A DNA stretch of 48,423 bases from Dehalococcoidia bacterium (GTDB taxonomy: Bacteria; Chloroflexota; Dehalococcoidia; Dehalococcoidales; W498). A program made the translations under genes and the position numbers. Under the pieces are notes generated by a model. That model saw nothing but the letters and a program-made list of their open reading frames with translations. It made no database searches and was not told the origin of the DNA. Below, one piece after another: positions 25,124 to 32,927 of the stretch. How positions within the stretch are numbered: the stretch's first letter is position 1; every line of letters begins with the position of its first letter. Where the stretch lies: assembly GCA_011170285.1 (NCBI GenBank), contig DUEE01000007.1, forward strand, positions 134,318 through 182,740, in the 5' to 3' direction.

Positions 25124-25951
25124 ATGATTAAACTGGAATTACAAAGCGTCGATATTGCCTACGGTCATAATATGGTGGTGAAAGACCTAAACTTTGAGGT
25201 GATGCCGGGAGAGATGGTAGGACTTATCGGACCGAACGGTTCTGGCAAATCAACTATTATCAAGGCTATAAGCCGTGTTATAACCCTGTGTTCGGGGAAG
25301 ATAATGTTAGATGGAAAAGATGTATTCAAGATGCCAAGGGGAGATTTAGCCCGCTCGCTTGGTGTAGTCCCTCAGATGTCAATACTGCCTAGCGCCTTTA
25401 CCGCTTTTGAGGTAGTGCTAATGGGAAGGAATCCCCACCTCGGGCTTCTCCAATATGAAGGGGAAAGAGATTTTACTATCACCTGGCGAGCTATGGAGAT
25501 GACAGCAACCCACTCTCTTGCCCAGCGAAAGGTAGGCGAGCTTTCAGGCGGAGAGATACAGCGCATAGTCATTGCCCGTGTCCTGACTCAAGAGCCGAAG
25601 TCAATACTTCTGGATGAGCCGACAGCGAATTTGGATATCAGGCATCAGGTTGATATCCTTGACCTGATTAAGAACCTTTGCCTAGAAAATAATTTAATGG
25701 TGGTGATTGCCCTTCATGACCTGAACCTAGCCGCACAATATTGCGACCGATTAATCCTCATAAATAATGGGCAAGTTCATGCTCAGGGGACACCAGAGGA
25801 GGTAATCACTTCCCAAAACATGAAGGAGGTCTACGGAGCTGATAGCTGCGTCTATGCCCACCCGGTTAACGGTCTACCCGCTGTCCTAGTCAAGGCAGGC
25901 AATAGCCATCATGCCAAGCCCAGAAGTATGATTCAAGGGGGTATAGTTTAG
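25124..25951 (+). CDS. btuD: Corrinoid ABC transporter ATP-binding protein
   Basis: 275 residues. Walker A GPNGSGKST (about 36-44), Q-loop VVPQMS, signature LSGGEIQRIVIAR (about 143-155), Walker B SILLDEPTANLD, and an intact switch His in VVIALHDLNLAAQYC. It energises corrinoid uptake. The C-terminal MIQGGIV and the first bases after the stop are echoed in front of cbiB at 26835-26907, as described there. Confidence 0.94.
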   Translation: MIKLELQSVDIAYGHNMVVKDLNFEVMPGEMVGLIGPNGSGKSTIIKAISRVITLCSGKIMLDGKDVFKMPRGDLARSLGVVPQMSILPSAFTAFEVVLMGRNPHLGLLQYEGERDFTITWRAMEMTATHSLAQRKVGELSGGEIQRIVIARVLTQEPKSILLDEPTANLDIRHQVDILDLIKNLCLENNLMVVIALHDLNLAAQYCDRLILINNGQVHAQGTPEEVITSQNMKEVYGADSCVYAHPVNGLPAVLVKAGNSHHAKPRSMIQGGIV

Positions 25952-25998
25952 TAGTTATGGGGATTCTACCCCTATTTTCTCTAACCTTAGTTAGTGAT
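25926..25998 (+). repeat. Imperfect duplicate of the sequence spanning the cbiB start, copy A
   Basis: 57 of 73 bases match 26835-26907 without gaps. It begins in the last codons of btuD and continues past its stop as a decayed cbiB N-terminus: MGILPLFSLTLVSDP beside the real MEIPLLLSLALVIDL. Weaker similarity continues to about 26035 (DEPSYVIPP beside GEPPRILHP). Confidence 0.8.
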
Positions 25999-26078
25999 CC
26001 GGTCATTGATGAACCATCTTATGTTATTCCGCCCAAGCTATTCAAATCGCCGGCTGGAAGATACGAAGGAGAATAATA

Positions 26079-26810
26079 GTGAAACACCCCGCTATCCAAG
26101 AAGGAGGTCTCTTAGTATGCCTTGGTGGAGGCTACTTCGGAGCCAAAGCCGCCAGGCTGGGCAGGGAATGTAAAGCCAGGACAATGATAATAGATACAAA
26201 TCCTGATTGCGCTGCCAGAGAAATGGTCGAAGTTGTACTGACTGAACAAGAACCGATAAAAGCGGGGCAAGTAGCTTTAATCGTTGGGGATGCAATGGAA
26301 ACTTTATTCAACATCCTGAAAGGAGAGGTGCCGCAATGGGTCATCCCTGCCGTCCCGGGACATGCACTGGGTAAATTGGTCAAGAGTTGGTTAATGGCGA
26401 AAGGGCTTAAGGTGTCTAGTGGTGGAGATTTATTATCACAAGTTCTAGACGGTTTACCTCACAGATTGGTCCTGAGCACAAATGAGAAGTCTGGGATACT
26501 CATATCAAGTTATATGGCGGAGGGTTTAAGGTGCAAGGAGGGCTGTGTGCAACGGCGTATATGCCCGGTGACCAGAATTAAAAAACCTGCTGCCATGTAT
26601 GAGCTTCTCGAATTCTCAGTCGCCGAGGCAATCGATTGCTATAAGATTTTTATAAGTCATCAATTTGATGGTGTTGGCGGAGTACCTGGAGAAGTGATTA
26701 AAGAAACATTATATTATGTGGCAAGTCTCGCCCCACCCTACACTTTAGCTATTGGCACTTCGTGCCGGTGCCATGGTATATTGAGCCTCTTTAAAGTGGA
26801 GGAGAATTAG
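26079..26810 (+). CDS. Unrecognised Rossmann-like, Cys-rich protein at the cbiZ position of the operon
   Basis: 243 residues. GTG start with GAAGGAG upstream. The N-terminus looks like a nucleotide-binding fold: LLVCLGGGYFGAKAARLG (about 11-28) with an acidic residue at the end of strand two (MIIDTNPDC). The second half has two Cys clusters that could ligate metal or Fe-S: Cys152, 156 and 162 (RCKEGCVQRRICP) and Cys229/Cys231-His232 (GTSCRCHG). No family is recognised, and it lacks the features I expect of the amidohydrolase CbiZ, which occupies this slot in Dehalococcoides as I recall. Its place inside a riboswitch-controlled operon suggests a corrinoid-related job. It is flanked by the two copies of the cbiB-start duplication. 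Confidence 0.7.
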   Translation: MKHPAIQEGGLLVCLGGGYFGAKAARLGRECKARTMIIDTNPDCAAREMVEVVLTEQEPIKAGQVALIVGDAMETLFNILKGEVPQWVIPAVPGHALGKLVKSWLMAKGLKVSSGGDLLSQVLDGLPHRLVLSTNEKSGILISSYMAEGLRCKEGCVQRRICPVTRIKKPAAMYELLEFSVAEAIDCYKIFISHQFDGVGGVPGEVIKETLYYVASLAPPYTLAIGTSCRCHGILSLFKVEEN

Positions 26811-26834
26811 ATTACGGATTGGAGAGGGACAGCG

Positions 26835-26907
26835 GTATGATAGAAGGGGGTATAAAATAACAGTTGTGGAGATTCCACTCCTATTGTCTCTAGCCCTGGT
26901 TATTGAT
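26835..26907 (+). repeat. Sequence spanning the cbiB start, copy B of the duplication
   Basis: Matches 25926-25998 in 57 of 73 positions. It contains a ghost of the btuD C-terminus (MIEGGIK then TAA; btuD ends MIQGGIV then TAG) followed by the functional cbiB start. Confidence 0.8.
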
Positions 26908-27831
26908 TTATTTTTGGGTGAACCGCCTCGTATCTTACACCCCGTGGTATGGATGGGAAAGGTTATCTCGCTCTTGGAAAGGATTAATGTTGGTCGTTCC
27001 CCATTCGTTCAGTTTGTCTATGGGTCATTTATAACCCTTCTAATAGCAGGGCTGTTCACAGCCCCTGTTTATTTTATGCTTTTTTATCTAAAGAGCTTTA
27101 GCTTTGCTGCGTATGTGATTGTTGGGGCTGTACTCCTCAAATCCACCTTTTCCCTTAAGGAACTGCGCCAGGTAGCACTCAGAATTAAGGGGCTTCTGCT
27201 GAAGGAGAAACTGGACGAGGCACGCTTTGAGCTACGCTCACTGGTCAGCCGTGATACCCAGAATTTGCCAAAGCCGCTACTTGTGTCGGCTACCGTAGAA
27301 TCAGTAGCAGAGAGCACCTGCGACAGCTTTGTCGCGCCTCTCTTTTGTTTTTTACTTCTTAGTATTCCAGAAGCCTTATATTTTTTACCCCTTGCTGTCC
27401 CGGGAGCCATTGCCTATCGGGTAGCCAACACCCTTGATGCTATGGTAGGCTATCACAGTAAGTATGAGTATTTAGGGAAGTTTGCCAGTAAGTTGGATGA
27501 TGTACTTAATTTTATACCGGCTAGACTGACGGCGCTACTCCTGGCTTTTGCTGCTTTATTATCCAGAAGAGGGGATAAGACCTCGTGGCAGGCTGTTCTC
27601 AGTGAGCATTCTAAAACCGAGAGTCCCAACGCTGGCTGGCCTATAGCGGCGATGGCTGGTGGGCTCAGTGTGCAACTGGAAAAGGTAGGTTACTATAGGT
27701 TAGGAAAGGCAAATACTCGTCTAGTGCCAGAGACCATTGATGCTGCTTTAAAGCTAATGCTAATAGCGATGCTGACCTGGGTAATGATATGTTTCATAGT
27801 AGGAGGGATTGGCTTTGTCCTTACATCCTAG
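26866..27831 (+). CDS. cbiB: Adenosylcobinamide-phosphate synthase
   Basis: 321 residues with five or more membrane helices. The GTG start gives MEIPLLLSLALVIDLFLGEP, then RILHPVVWMGKVI, the family's N-terminal signature; AFRVANT-like AYRVANTLDAMVGY (about 184-197) is another mark. It joins aminopropanol phosphate made by CobD to cobyric acid in the cytoplasmic membrane. The ribosome-binding sequence GAAGGGGG is rather far upstream and overlaps the btuD-tail ghost. The 3' end overlaps the cobD start by about 17-23 bp. Confidence 0.93.
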   Translation: MEIPLLLSLALVIDLFLGEPPRILHPVVWMGKVISLLERINVGRSPFVQFVYGSFITLLIAGLFTAPVYFMLFYLKSFSFAAYVIVGAVLLKSTFSLKELRQVALRIKGLLLKEKLDEARFELRSLVSRDTQNLPKPLLVSATVESVAESTCDSFVAPLFCFLLLSIPEALYFLPLAVPGAIAYRVANTLDAMVGYHSKYEYLGKFASKLDDVLNFIPARLTALLLAFAALLSRRGDKTSWQAVLSEHSKTESPNAGWPIAAMAGGLSVQLEKVGYYRLGKANTRLVPETIDAALKLMLIAMLTWVMICFIVGGIGFVLTS

Positions 27832-28924
27832 ACCCGAGGCAGAAAAGCTGAAAATCTGTCCCCACGGCGGACCAAATTGGGCTGAGCTAAGGGCTATAGG
27901 TCTTACTCCTAAGGAGGTTCTCGACTTCAGTGTCAGTACTAACCCGCTTATGCCCCCACCGGGGGTAAAGGAAATCTTTAATACTATCGCCATTGACCAC
28001 TATCCTGATTCAGAGGCAACCGAACTCAGGCAGTGTCTTTCGGAAGAGCTGGGAGTAGCACCAGAGAATATACTGGCTGGAAGTGGCGCCACGGAGCTTA
28101 TCCGTCTGATTCCTTTGACTTACTTCGGTCCTGGAGATTCCATCTTGATTCTTGAGCCAACCTTTGGTGAATACAAGGTTGCTTGCCAAATCATGGGTTC
28201 GGAGGTTCTTGAGCAATGGGGAAAGGCAGAGGAGAACTTCGCTCCGAGAACGGAAGAGACGATAAATCTTATCAGGCAACACCGTCCTAAAGGTATTTTT
28301 ATCTGTAATCCTGGCAATCCTACTGGTCAATACCTTTCCAGACAAGAGGTCGATATGATTTTGGATGCCTGTGTTGACTGTCTGCTCATCCTGGATGAGG
28401 CATACATCGCCTTTACTGAGGGAAGCTGGTCTTCTGCCGACCTAATTCTCCGGAACAATGTGATTGTTCTCCGTTCTATGACCAAGGACTATGCTTTAGC
28501 TGGGTTGCGTCTTGGTTATGCTGTTGCCCATCAGGATATTATTGATGTTCTGCACCGGGTCTGCCTGCCGTGGAATGTCAATGCAGTAGCTCAAAAAGCA
28601 GGAGTTATCGCTCTAAAGGATACTGAGTATCTCAAGCGGTGTGAGTTAAAGATTAGGCAGGCAAAGCAGTTTCTGATAAACGAGCTTGTACAAATAGGAT
28701 TTGAATTACTGCCATCAAAGACGAATTTCTTCTTGGTAAAGGTAGGCGATGGTAAAAGCTTCCGAAATGCTTTGTTGCGGCATGGCATTATGGTTCGCGA
28801 TTGCACTTCCTTTGGCTTGCCAGAGTATGTCCGCATTGCGCCCCGCACTATGCCCGAGTGCCAGAAGCTAATCACCACCATCAAGGAATTGAAGCGCAAA
28901 GGAGAATTAAATGTCAGTATTTAG
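27815..28924 (+). CDS. cobD: Threonine-phosphate decarboxylase
   Basis: 369 residues from TTG 27815, seven bases after AGGAGGG; TTG 27809 is too close to that site. PLP fold-type I aminotransferase-like enzyme: CPHGGPNW at the N-terminus, DFSVSTNPLMPP, IFICNPGNPTGQYLS (about 168-182), ILDEAYIAF, and the PLP lysine in SMTKDYALAGLRLGY (about 231-245). It makes aminopropanol phosphate for CbiB. The classic histidinol-phosphate aminotransferase relative is ruled out mainly by the operon. Confidence 0.92.
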   Translation: MSLHPRPEAEKLKICPHGGPNWAELRAIGLTPKEVLDFSVSTNPLMPPPGVKEIFNTIAIDHYPDSEATELRQCLSEELGVAPENILAGSGATELIRLIPLTYFGPGDSILILEPTFGEYKVACQIMGSEVLEQWGKAEENFAPRTEETINLIRQHRPKGIFICNPGNPTGQYLSRQEVDMILDACVDCLLILDEAYIAFTEGSWSSADLILRNNVIVLRSMTKDYALAGLRLGYAVAHQDIIDVLHRVCLPWNVNAVAQKAGVIALKDTEYLKRCELKIRQAKQFLINELVQIGFELLPSKTNFFLVKVGDGKSFRNALLRHGIMVRDCTSFGLPEYVRIAPRTMPECQKLITTIKELKRKGELNVSI

Positions 28925-28989
28925 CCCTTTGAAATCACCCGCTTTCAATTGGGGCAAAATTGATAAACGATCTTAAACAGGAGGTAGAA

Positions 28990-30051
28990 ATGTCGGAACT
29001 TTTATCCAATGTAATTGAAATGATAAAACCTCTGGATAAAGAGGTAATGGCTCAGGCTCAAGCACGGCAGGATATGTTGACCAAGCCACAGGGTAGTCTG
29101 GGCAGGTTAGAGGAGCTATCCATTCAACTGGCTGGCATTCAGGGTAAGCCTATACCTCAAATCAGGCACAAAGCTATTATTACTATGGCTGGTGACCATG
29201 GGGTGGTGACGGAAAAGGTAGGTAACTGGCCACAGGAGGTTACCGCTCAGATGGTTTATAATTTTCTCGGTGGTGGGGCTGCAATCAATGTGATTGCCAG
29301 TAAGGCAGGAGCCAGGATTATCGTGGTTGATATGGGGGTGGCATCCGAGCTTGAAACCAATCCTCAGCTTTTATCCAGAAAGGTTGCCCCTGGCACGCAA
29401 AACATATGTCTAGGTCCAGCTATGACTGACGAGCAGGCAGTAAGGGCAATTGAGACGGGGATTGATATAGTAAAGAACGAGGTGGCTAAGGGTTTGGATA
29501 TAGTGGGTACCGGTGATATGGGCATCGGTAACACTACTGCCAGCAGTGCTATTTGTGCCGTTATCACTGGAAAACCTGTGGCTGAGGTAACTGGTAGAGG
29601 CACTGGTATAACTGATGAGCAGTTGGCACATAAAATAGAAGTAATAAACAGAGCCTTAGCGGTGAACCGCCCTGACCCGTCTCAACCTTTGGCTGTATTG
29701 GCCAAGGTAGGTGGCTTTGAGATTGGCGGGTTGGTTGGTGTGATGTTAGCCGCAGCCGCCCACCGTATTCCGGTAGTTATTGATGGATTTATCTCTGGTG
29801 CAGCCGCTCTCATTGCCACATCACTAGCACCAAGATTGAAGGATTTTCTTATTTCGGCTCACCTGTCGGCTGAGTCAGGTCACCGGCTACTACTTGAGCA
29901 TCTTGGGCTTAAGCCATTGCTTACTTTGGACATGCGTCTGGGTGAGGGCACTGGGGCTGCGCTTGCCATATTTCTGGCAGAGACTTCAGCCAGGATTCTG
30001 GCTGAGATGGCCACCTTTGCTGAGGCTGAGGTATCAGAGAAGGAAGAGTAA
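28990..30051 (+). CDS. cobT: Nicotinate-nucleotide:dimethylbenzimidazole phosphoribosyltransferase
   Basis: 353 residues from ATG 28990, which has AGGAGG seven bases upstream; the longer frame is not needed. Marks: LTKPQGSLGRLEELS, MAGDHGVVTEKVG, IVGTGDMGIGNTTASSAI and catalytic Glu in MRLGEGTGAAL (about 317-327). It activates lower-ligand bases such as DMB to alpha-ribotides. No bza genes for anaerobic DMB synthesis are seen in this window, so the base may be imported or made elsewhere. Confidence 0.95.
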   Translation: MSELLSNVIEMIKPLDKEVMAQAQARQDMLTKPQGSLGRLEELSIQLAGIQGKPIPQIRHKAIITMAGDHGVVTEKVGNWPQEVTAQMVYNFLGGGAAINVIASKAGARIIVVDMGVASELETNPQLLSRKVAPGTQNICLGPAMTDEQAVRAIETGIDIVKNEVAKGLDIVGTGDMGIGNTTASSAICAVITGKPVAEVTGRGTGITDEQLAHKIEVINRALAVNRPDPSQPLAVLAKVGGFEIGGLVGVMLAAAAHRIPVVIDGFISGAAALIATSLAPRLKDFLISAHLSAESGHRLLLEHLGLKPLLTLDMRLGEGTGAALAIFLAETSARILAEMATFAEAEVSEKEE

Positions 30052-30056
30052 TAAGT

Positions 30057-30836
30057 TTGGCATTACTAGCCGCAATAAGGTTTCTAACCAGTATACCATT
30101 ACCCTGGTGGCGTGAAGCTAGTCGGCAGGAATTTGTACGCTCATTGGCTTATTATCCTGTGGTGGGAATCCTTATCGGTCTAATCCTAGCTGGGCTGAAC
30201 TGGCTGTTGGCTCTTTTTTTGCCTTCGGCAATTGTTAATGTGCTGCTCATAGTTGCCTTAGTAGTAATTAGTGGCGCATTGCACCTCGATGGCTTCGTTG
30301 ATACCTGCGATGGGATGGGTGGTCACAAGACTCCTGAAGAAAGATGGCAGGTAATGCGTGACAGTCGCGTCGGCGGTTTTGGCATTATTGGCGCTTGTTG
30401 TCTACTGCTGGTTAAATATGTCTCACTAAATAGTGTACCTCCGTCTTTACTGATGATGACCCTGGTACTTATGCCGGTAATAAGTCGCTGGGCAATGGTC
30501 TATGCTATTTTCGCTTATCCCTCTGCCAGAACATCAGGCTTGGGAAAGGAGCGCAAGCAGGCTGCTGATTGGCTAAGGTTCACCATAGCCACACTCATAA
30601 CCCTGGCGGTAGCTATAGGGCTAGCTTGGCTAGCAAACATAACTTACTTTTATCTGGTAGGACCAGCTATGGTATTTGGCATCTGGATGATAACTATAGC
30701 GATGGCAACCTACTTTAAGCATAAATTTTCTGGTCTTACTGGTGACACCTACGGAGCTATAAATGAGGTGGCTGAGGTTTGTGTGCTCATCATTGTTTGC
30801 CTGCTAGCTTATAATCAGTGGCTGGGAGTAGTCTAG
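30057..30836 (+). CDS. cobS: Adenosylcobinamide-GDP ribazoletransferase (cobalamin synthase)
   Basis: 259 residues, about six membrane helices. TTG start with GGAAG upstream, 5 bp after cobT. Marks: AIRFLTSIPLP at the N-terminus, and the Asp-rich catalytic loop ALHLDGFVDTCDGMGGHKTP, then RDSRVGGFGIIG. It joins the activated lower ligand to adenosylcobinamide-GDP at the membrane. Confidence 0.94.
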   Translation: MALLAAIRFLTSIPLPWWREASRQEFVRSLAYYPVVGILIGLILAGLNWLLALFLPSAIVNVLLIVALVVISGALHLDGFVDTCDGMGGHKTPEERWQVMRDSRVGGFGIIGACCLLLVKYVSLNSVPPSLLMMTLVLMPVISRWAMVYAIFAYPSARTSGLGKERKQAADWLRFTIATLITLAVAIGLAWLANITYFYLVGPAMVFGIWMITIAMATYFKHKFSGLTGDTYGAINEVAEVCVLIIVCLLAYNQWLGVV

Positions 30837-30849
30837 TTCGGAGGTATGA

Positions 30850-31455
30850 TTGTCCAAATTACTTTTGGTTAGACATGGTAATACTGAATCAGGCAGTACT
30901 CTAAGATACTGGGGGCAGAGTGATGTTAAGCTGAGTGCACTAGGACTCAGGCAGGCTGAAAGATTAAGTGACCGCCTGGCAAAAGAGAAGATTGATGCTA
31001 TTTACACCAGTCACCTTAGACGGGCTTGGACAACCACCGAGATTATTGCTACACGGCATCAGTTGGATATTGTCAACTGTACCGAGTTAAACGAGGTTAA
31101 TTTTGGTAAGATTGAGGGGCTGACATTTGATGAGGTTAGTCAGCTTTATCCTGAGGTTGCCAAATTATGGGTTAGCCAGAGTCTCTGCCTTGAGTTTCCT
31201 GATGGTGAGAATTTTGACCGGTTTAATAGCCGGGTAAGCAAATTCTTAAGTAGACTGGATAAACATGCCACAGAGGAAACAGTGCTCATAGTAGCTCATG
31301 CCGGACCGCTGCGGCTACTTGTATGCCATCTTTTAGGCTTAGAGTTAAGGCACTGGCGGCAGTTACGCCTTGATTTGGCTTCACTCAGTATAGTGGAAAC
31401 CTATTCCCAGGGAGCGATACTAAACCTATTAAACGATGTTTCTCATTTGATATAA
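30850..31455 (+). CDS. cobC: Alpha-ribazole phosphatase (histidine phosphatase family)
   Basis: 201 residues. TTG start after GGAGGTATGA. Phosphoglycerate-mutase-like fold: LVRHGNTESG (phospho-His), RAWTTTEII, LNEVNFGKIEGL with the acid Glu, and second His in VLIVAHAGPLRLL. In this operon it is best called CobC, removing phosphate from the cobamide precursor; by sequence alone it could be another histidine phosphatase. Confidence 0.88.
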   Translation: MSKLLLVRHGNTESGSTLRYWGQSDVKLSALGLRQAERLSDRLAKEKIDAIYTSHLRRAWTTTEIIATRHQLDIVNCTELNEVNFGKIEGLTFDEVSQLYPEVAKLWVSQSLCLEFPDGENFDRFNSRVSKFLSRLDKHATEETVLIVAHAGPLRLLVCHLLGLELRHWRQLRLDLASLSIVETYSQGAILNLLNDVSHLI

Positions 31456-31480
31456 CAAGATAACACTTTAGGAGGTTACT

Positions 31481-31576
31481 ATGCATTGTGTTTTTGACTC
31501 GTGGAGTGGGGAAAGGACAGTTGTTTTACCTAGTACCAGGTGGTTGTTAGTGATGTATAACTGGAGGGCAAAATGA
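31481..31576 (+). CDS. Possible 31-residue leader ORF coupled to cobU
   Basis: MHCVFDSWSGERTVVLPSTR, then eleven more residues ending NWRAK. A strong AGGAGG lies six bases before the ATG, and its TGA overlaps the cobU ATG (ATGA). The product resembles no family. Translation of this ORF would couple to cobU, so it may be a leader peptide or the scar of a lost gene. Confidence 0.4.
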   Translation: MHCVFDSWSGERTVVLPSTRWLLVMYNWRAK

Positions 31577-32148
31577 GTAAAAAGTGCATCTTACTAATTG
31601 GCGGCGCCCGTAGTGGTAAAAGTAGTTTTGCCCAGAAGCTTGCCATCAAGTTAAACAAACCGGTGCTCTTTGTGGCAACAGCTGAGGCTAGCGATGAAGA
31701 GATGCGGGACCGCATTGAGAAGCACCAAAAGGCAAGACCGTCAGACTGGAGCACTCTTGAGGTTACCAATCATATCGGTAAAGAGATTACTCGAAAAATT
31801 GGTGAGTATCAGGTAGTAATTATAGATTGTATCACTCTACTGGTTAATAACACTTTTGGTCAATATAGCCACCAGAATACCGAACAAATTGACGCTCCCT
31901 TCATTGAGAAGAAGCTTACTAATGAGATTAGTGAGCTGGTTGAGTGTATCAACCAGGTTGATGCCGACTTTATTATTGTTACCAACGAGGTTGGCACAGG
32001 TTTAGTGCCGGCTAATGCAGTGGGCAGGTTATATCGTGACCTCCTGGGTAAGGCAAACCAGATATTGGCACAGCGAGCTGATGACATTTACCTAATGGTT
32101 GCTGGCTTACCTTTGTCAATAAAACCAGCCAAGTATTTTTTACTATAA
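31573..32148 (+). CDS. cobU: Adenosylcobinamide kinase / adenosylcobinamide-phosphate guanylyltransferase
   Basis: 191 residues. CTGGAGGGCAAA precedes the ATG. Marks: P-loop LIGGARSGKSSFAQ (about 8-21), FVATAEASDEEM, RIEKHQKARPSDWSTLE with the guanylylated-His region, VIIDCITLLV, and TNEVGTGLVPANAVGRLYRD. It phosphorylates cobinamide and transfers GMP to it. Last gene of the operon, convergent with the radical SAM gene 11 bp away. Confidence 0.95.
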   Translation: MSKKCILLIGGARSGKSSFAQKLAIKLNKPVLFVATAEASDEEMRDRIEKHQKARPSDWSTLEVTNHIGKEITRKIGEYQVVIIDCITLLVNNTFGQYSHQNTEQIDAPFIEKKLTNEISELVECINQVDADFIIVTNEVGTGLVPANAVGRLYRDLLGKANQILAQRADDIYLMVAGLPLSIKPAKYFLL

Positions 32149-32159
32149 AATCTTCTTAG

Positions 32160-32927
32160 CTATAGTTTTGGTCTCCGTCTTAATGTTTCCTCTAGATTTA
32201 GTGGCATAACCTCTGGTTTTAGCCCTTGATAGACATTTACCACTCTCAGTCCAGTAAACTCATTTTTTATAATAGCCATTGCCTCTGGGGTTAACGGCTT
32301 CACCGGGCAAGGACGCAATGGGGTATTGAGCTGTACTTCATCAGGCGAAATTTGCCTGGCTATGTCTGCCATTTGACTAGCATAATTCTTATTTATACTA
32401 ATGAACATCATTTGTAAATCCAACTTTCCCTTGAAGCTTTTTCTGAAGTCTTCTATGGAGTAGAGTATCTGGTCAAAAGAATAGCCGACTACAGGGTTAT
32501 TAATCTGTCGGAACATGTGTTCATTAGCAGCATCTATTTTGGCTACTACTACATCTGCCTGCGCCAAATCACTACAAACATCTTCCCTGGGCATAAGAGA
32601 GGAGTTGGTTAGAATTGCTACTGGTACGGATAGGATTGATTTGGCTATCCTGATGGCTTCTCCTAGATTGCTGGCTAGGGTTGGCTCTGCCATCCCGGAG
32701 AAGGTAACATAGTCAGCTACTACATTATTCTTTACTTCCTCCAGCTCTCTGGTTAGCTGAGTCATAGTCACAAATTCTCGCCGTTCCACTTGAGGGTATA
32801 TTGTTCTGCCCAGTTGACAGTAGATACAGTCAAAGGAGCAAGTCTTGCCCTCGGTAGAGACTAAATCCACTCCCAAGGATCTACCCAGTCGCCAGGAAGG
32901 AACAGGACCATAGATTATAGATTTCAT
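32160..32927 (-). CDS. Radical SAM protein (COG0731-like)
   Basis: 255 residues. The [4Fe-4S] motif is in GKTCSFDCIYCQLGRT (C-x3-C-x2-C, about 28-43), with YGPVPSWRLGRSLGVD before it and VTFSGMAEPTLASNLGEAI behind. This layout belongs to a family related to wyosine-type tRNA enzymes (COG0731) common in anaerobes; substrates are mostly unknown. It overlaps the mrp-like gene by 4 bp and ends the minus-strand operon. Confidence 0.85.
   Translation of the reverse strand: MKSIIYGPVPSWRLGRSLGVDLVSTEGKTCSFDCIYCQLGRTIYPQVERREFVTMTQLTRELEEVKNNVVADYVTFSGMAEPTLASNLGEAIRIAKSILSVPVAILTNSSLMPREDVCSDLAQADVVVAKIDAANEHMFRQINNPVVGYSFDQILYSIEDFRKSFKGKLDLQMMFISINKNYASQMADIARQISPDEVQLNTPLRPCPVKPLTPEAMAIIKNEFTGLRVVNVYQGLKPEVMPLNLEETLRRRPKL

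Noticed and set aside
26079-26810. Calling the 243-residue protein CbiZ from its position.
   Set aside because: It does not show the amidohydrolase pattern I expect and has a Rossmann-like start and Cys clusters instead. Position alone is not enough.
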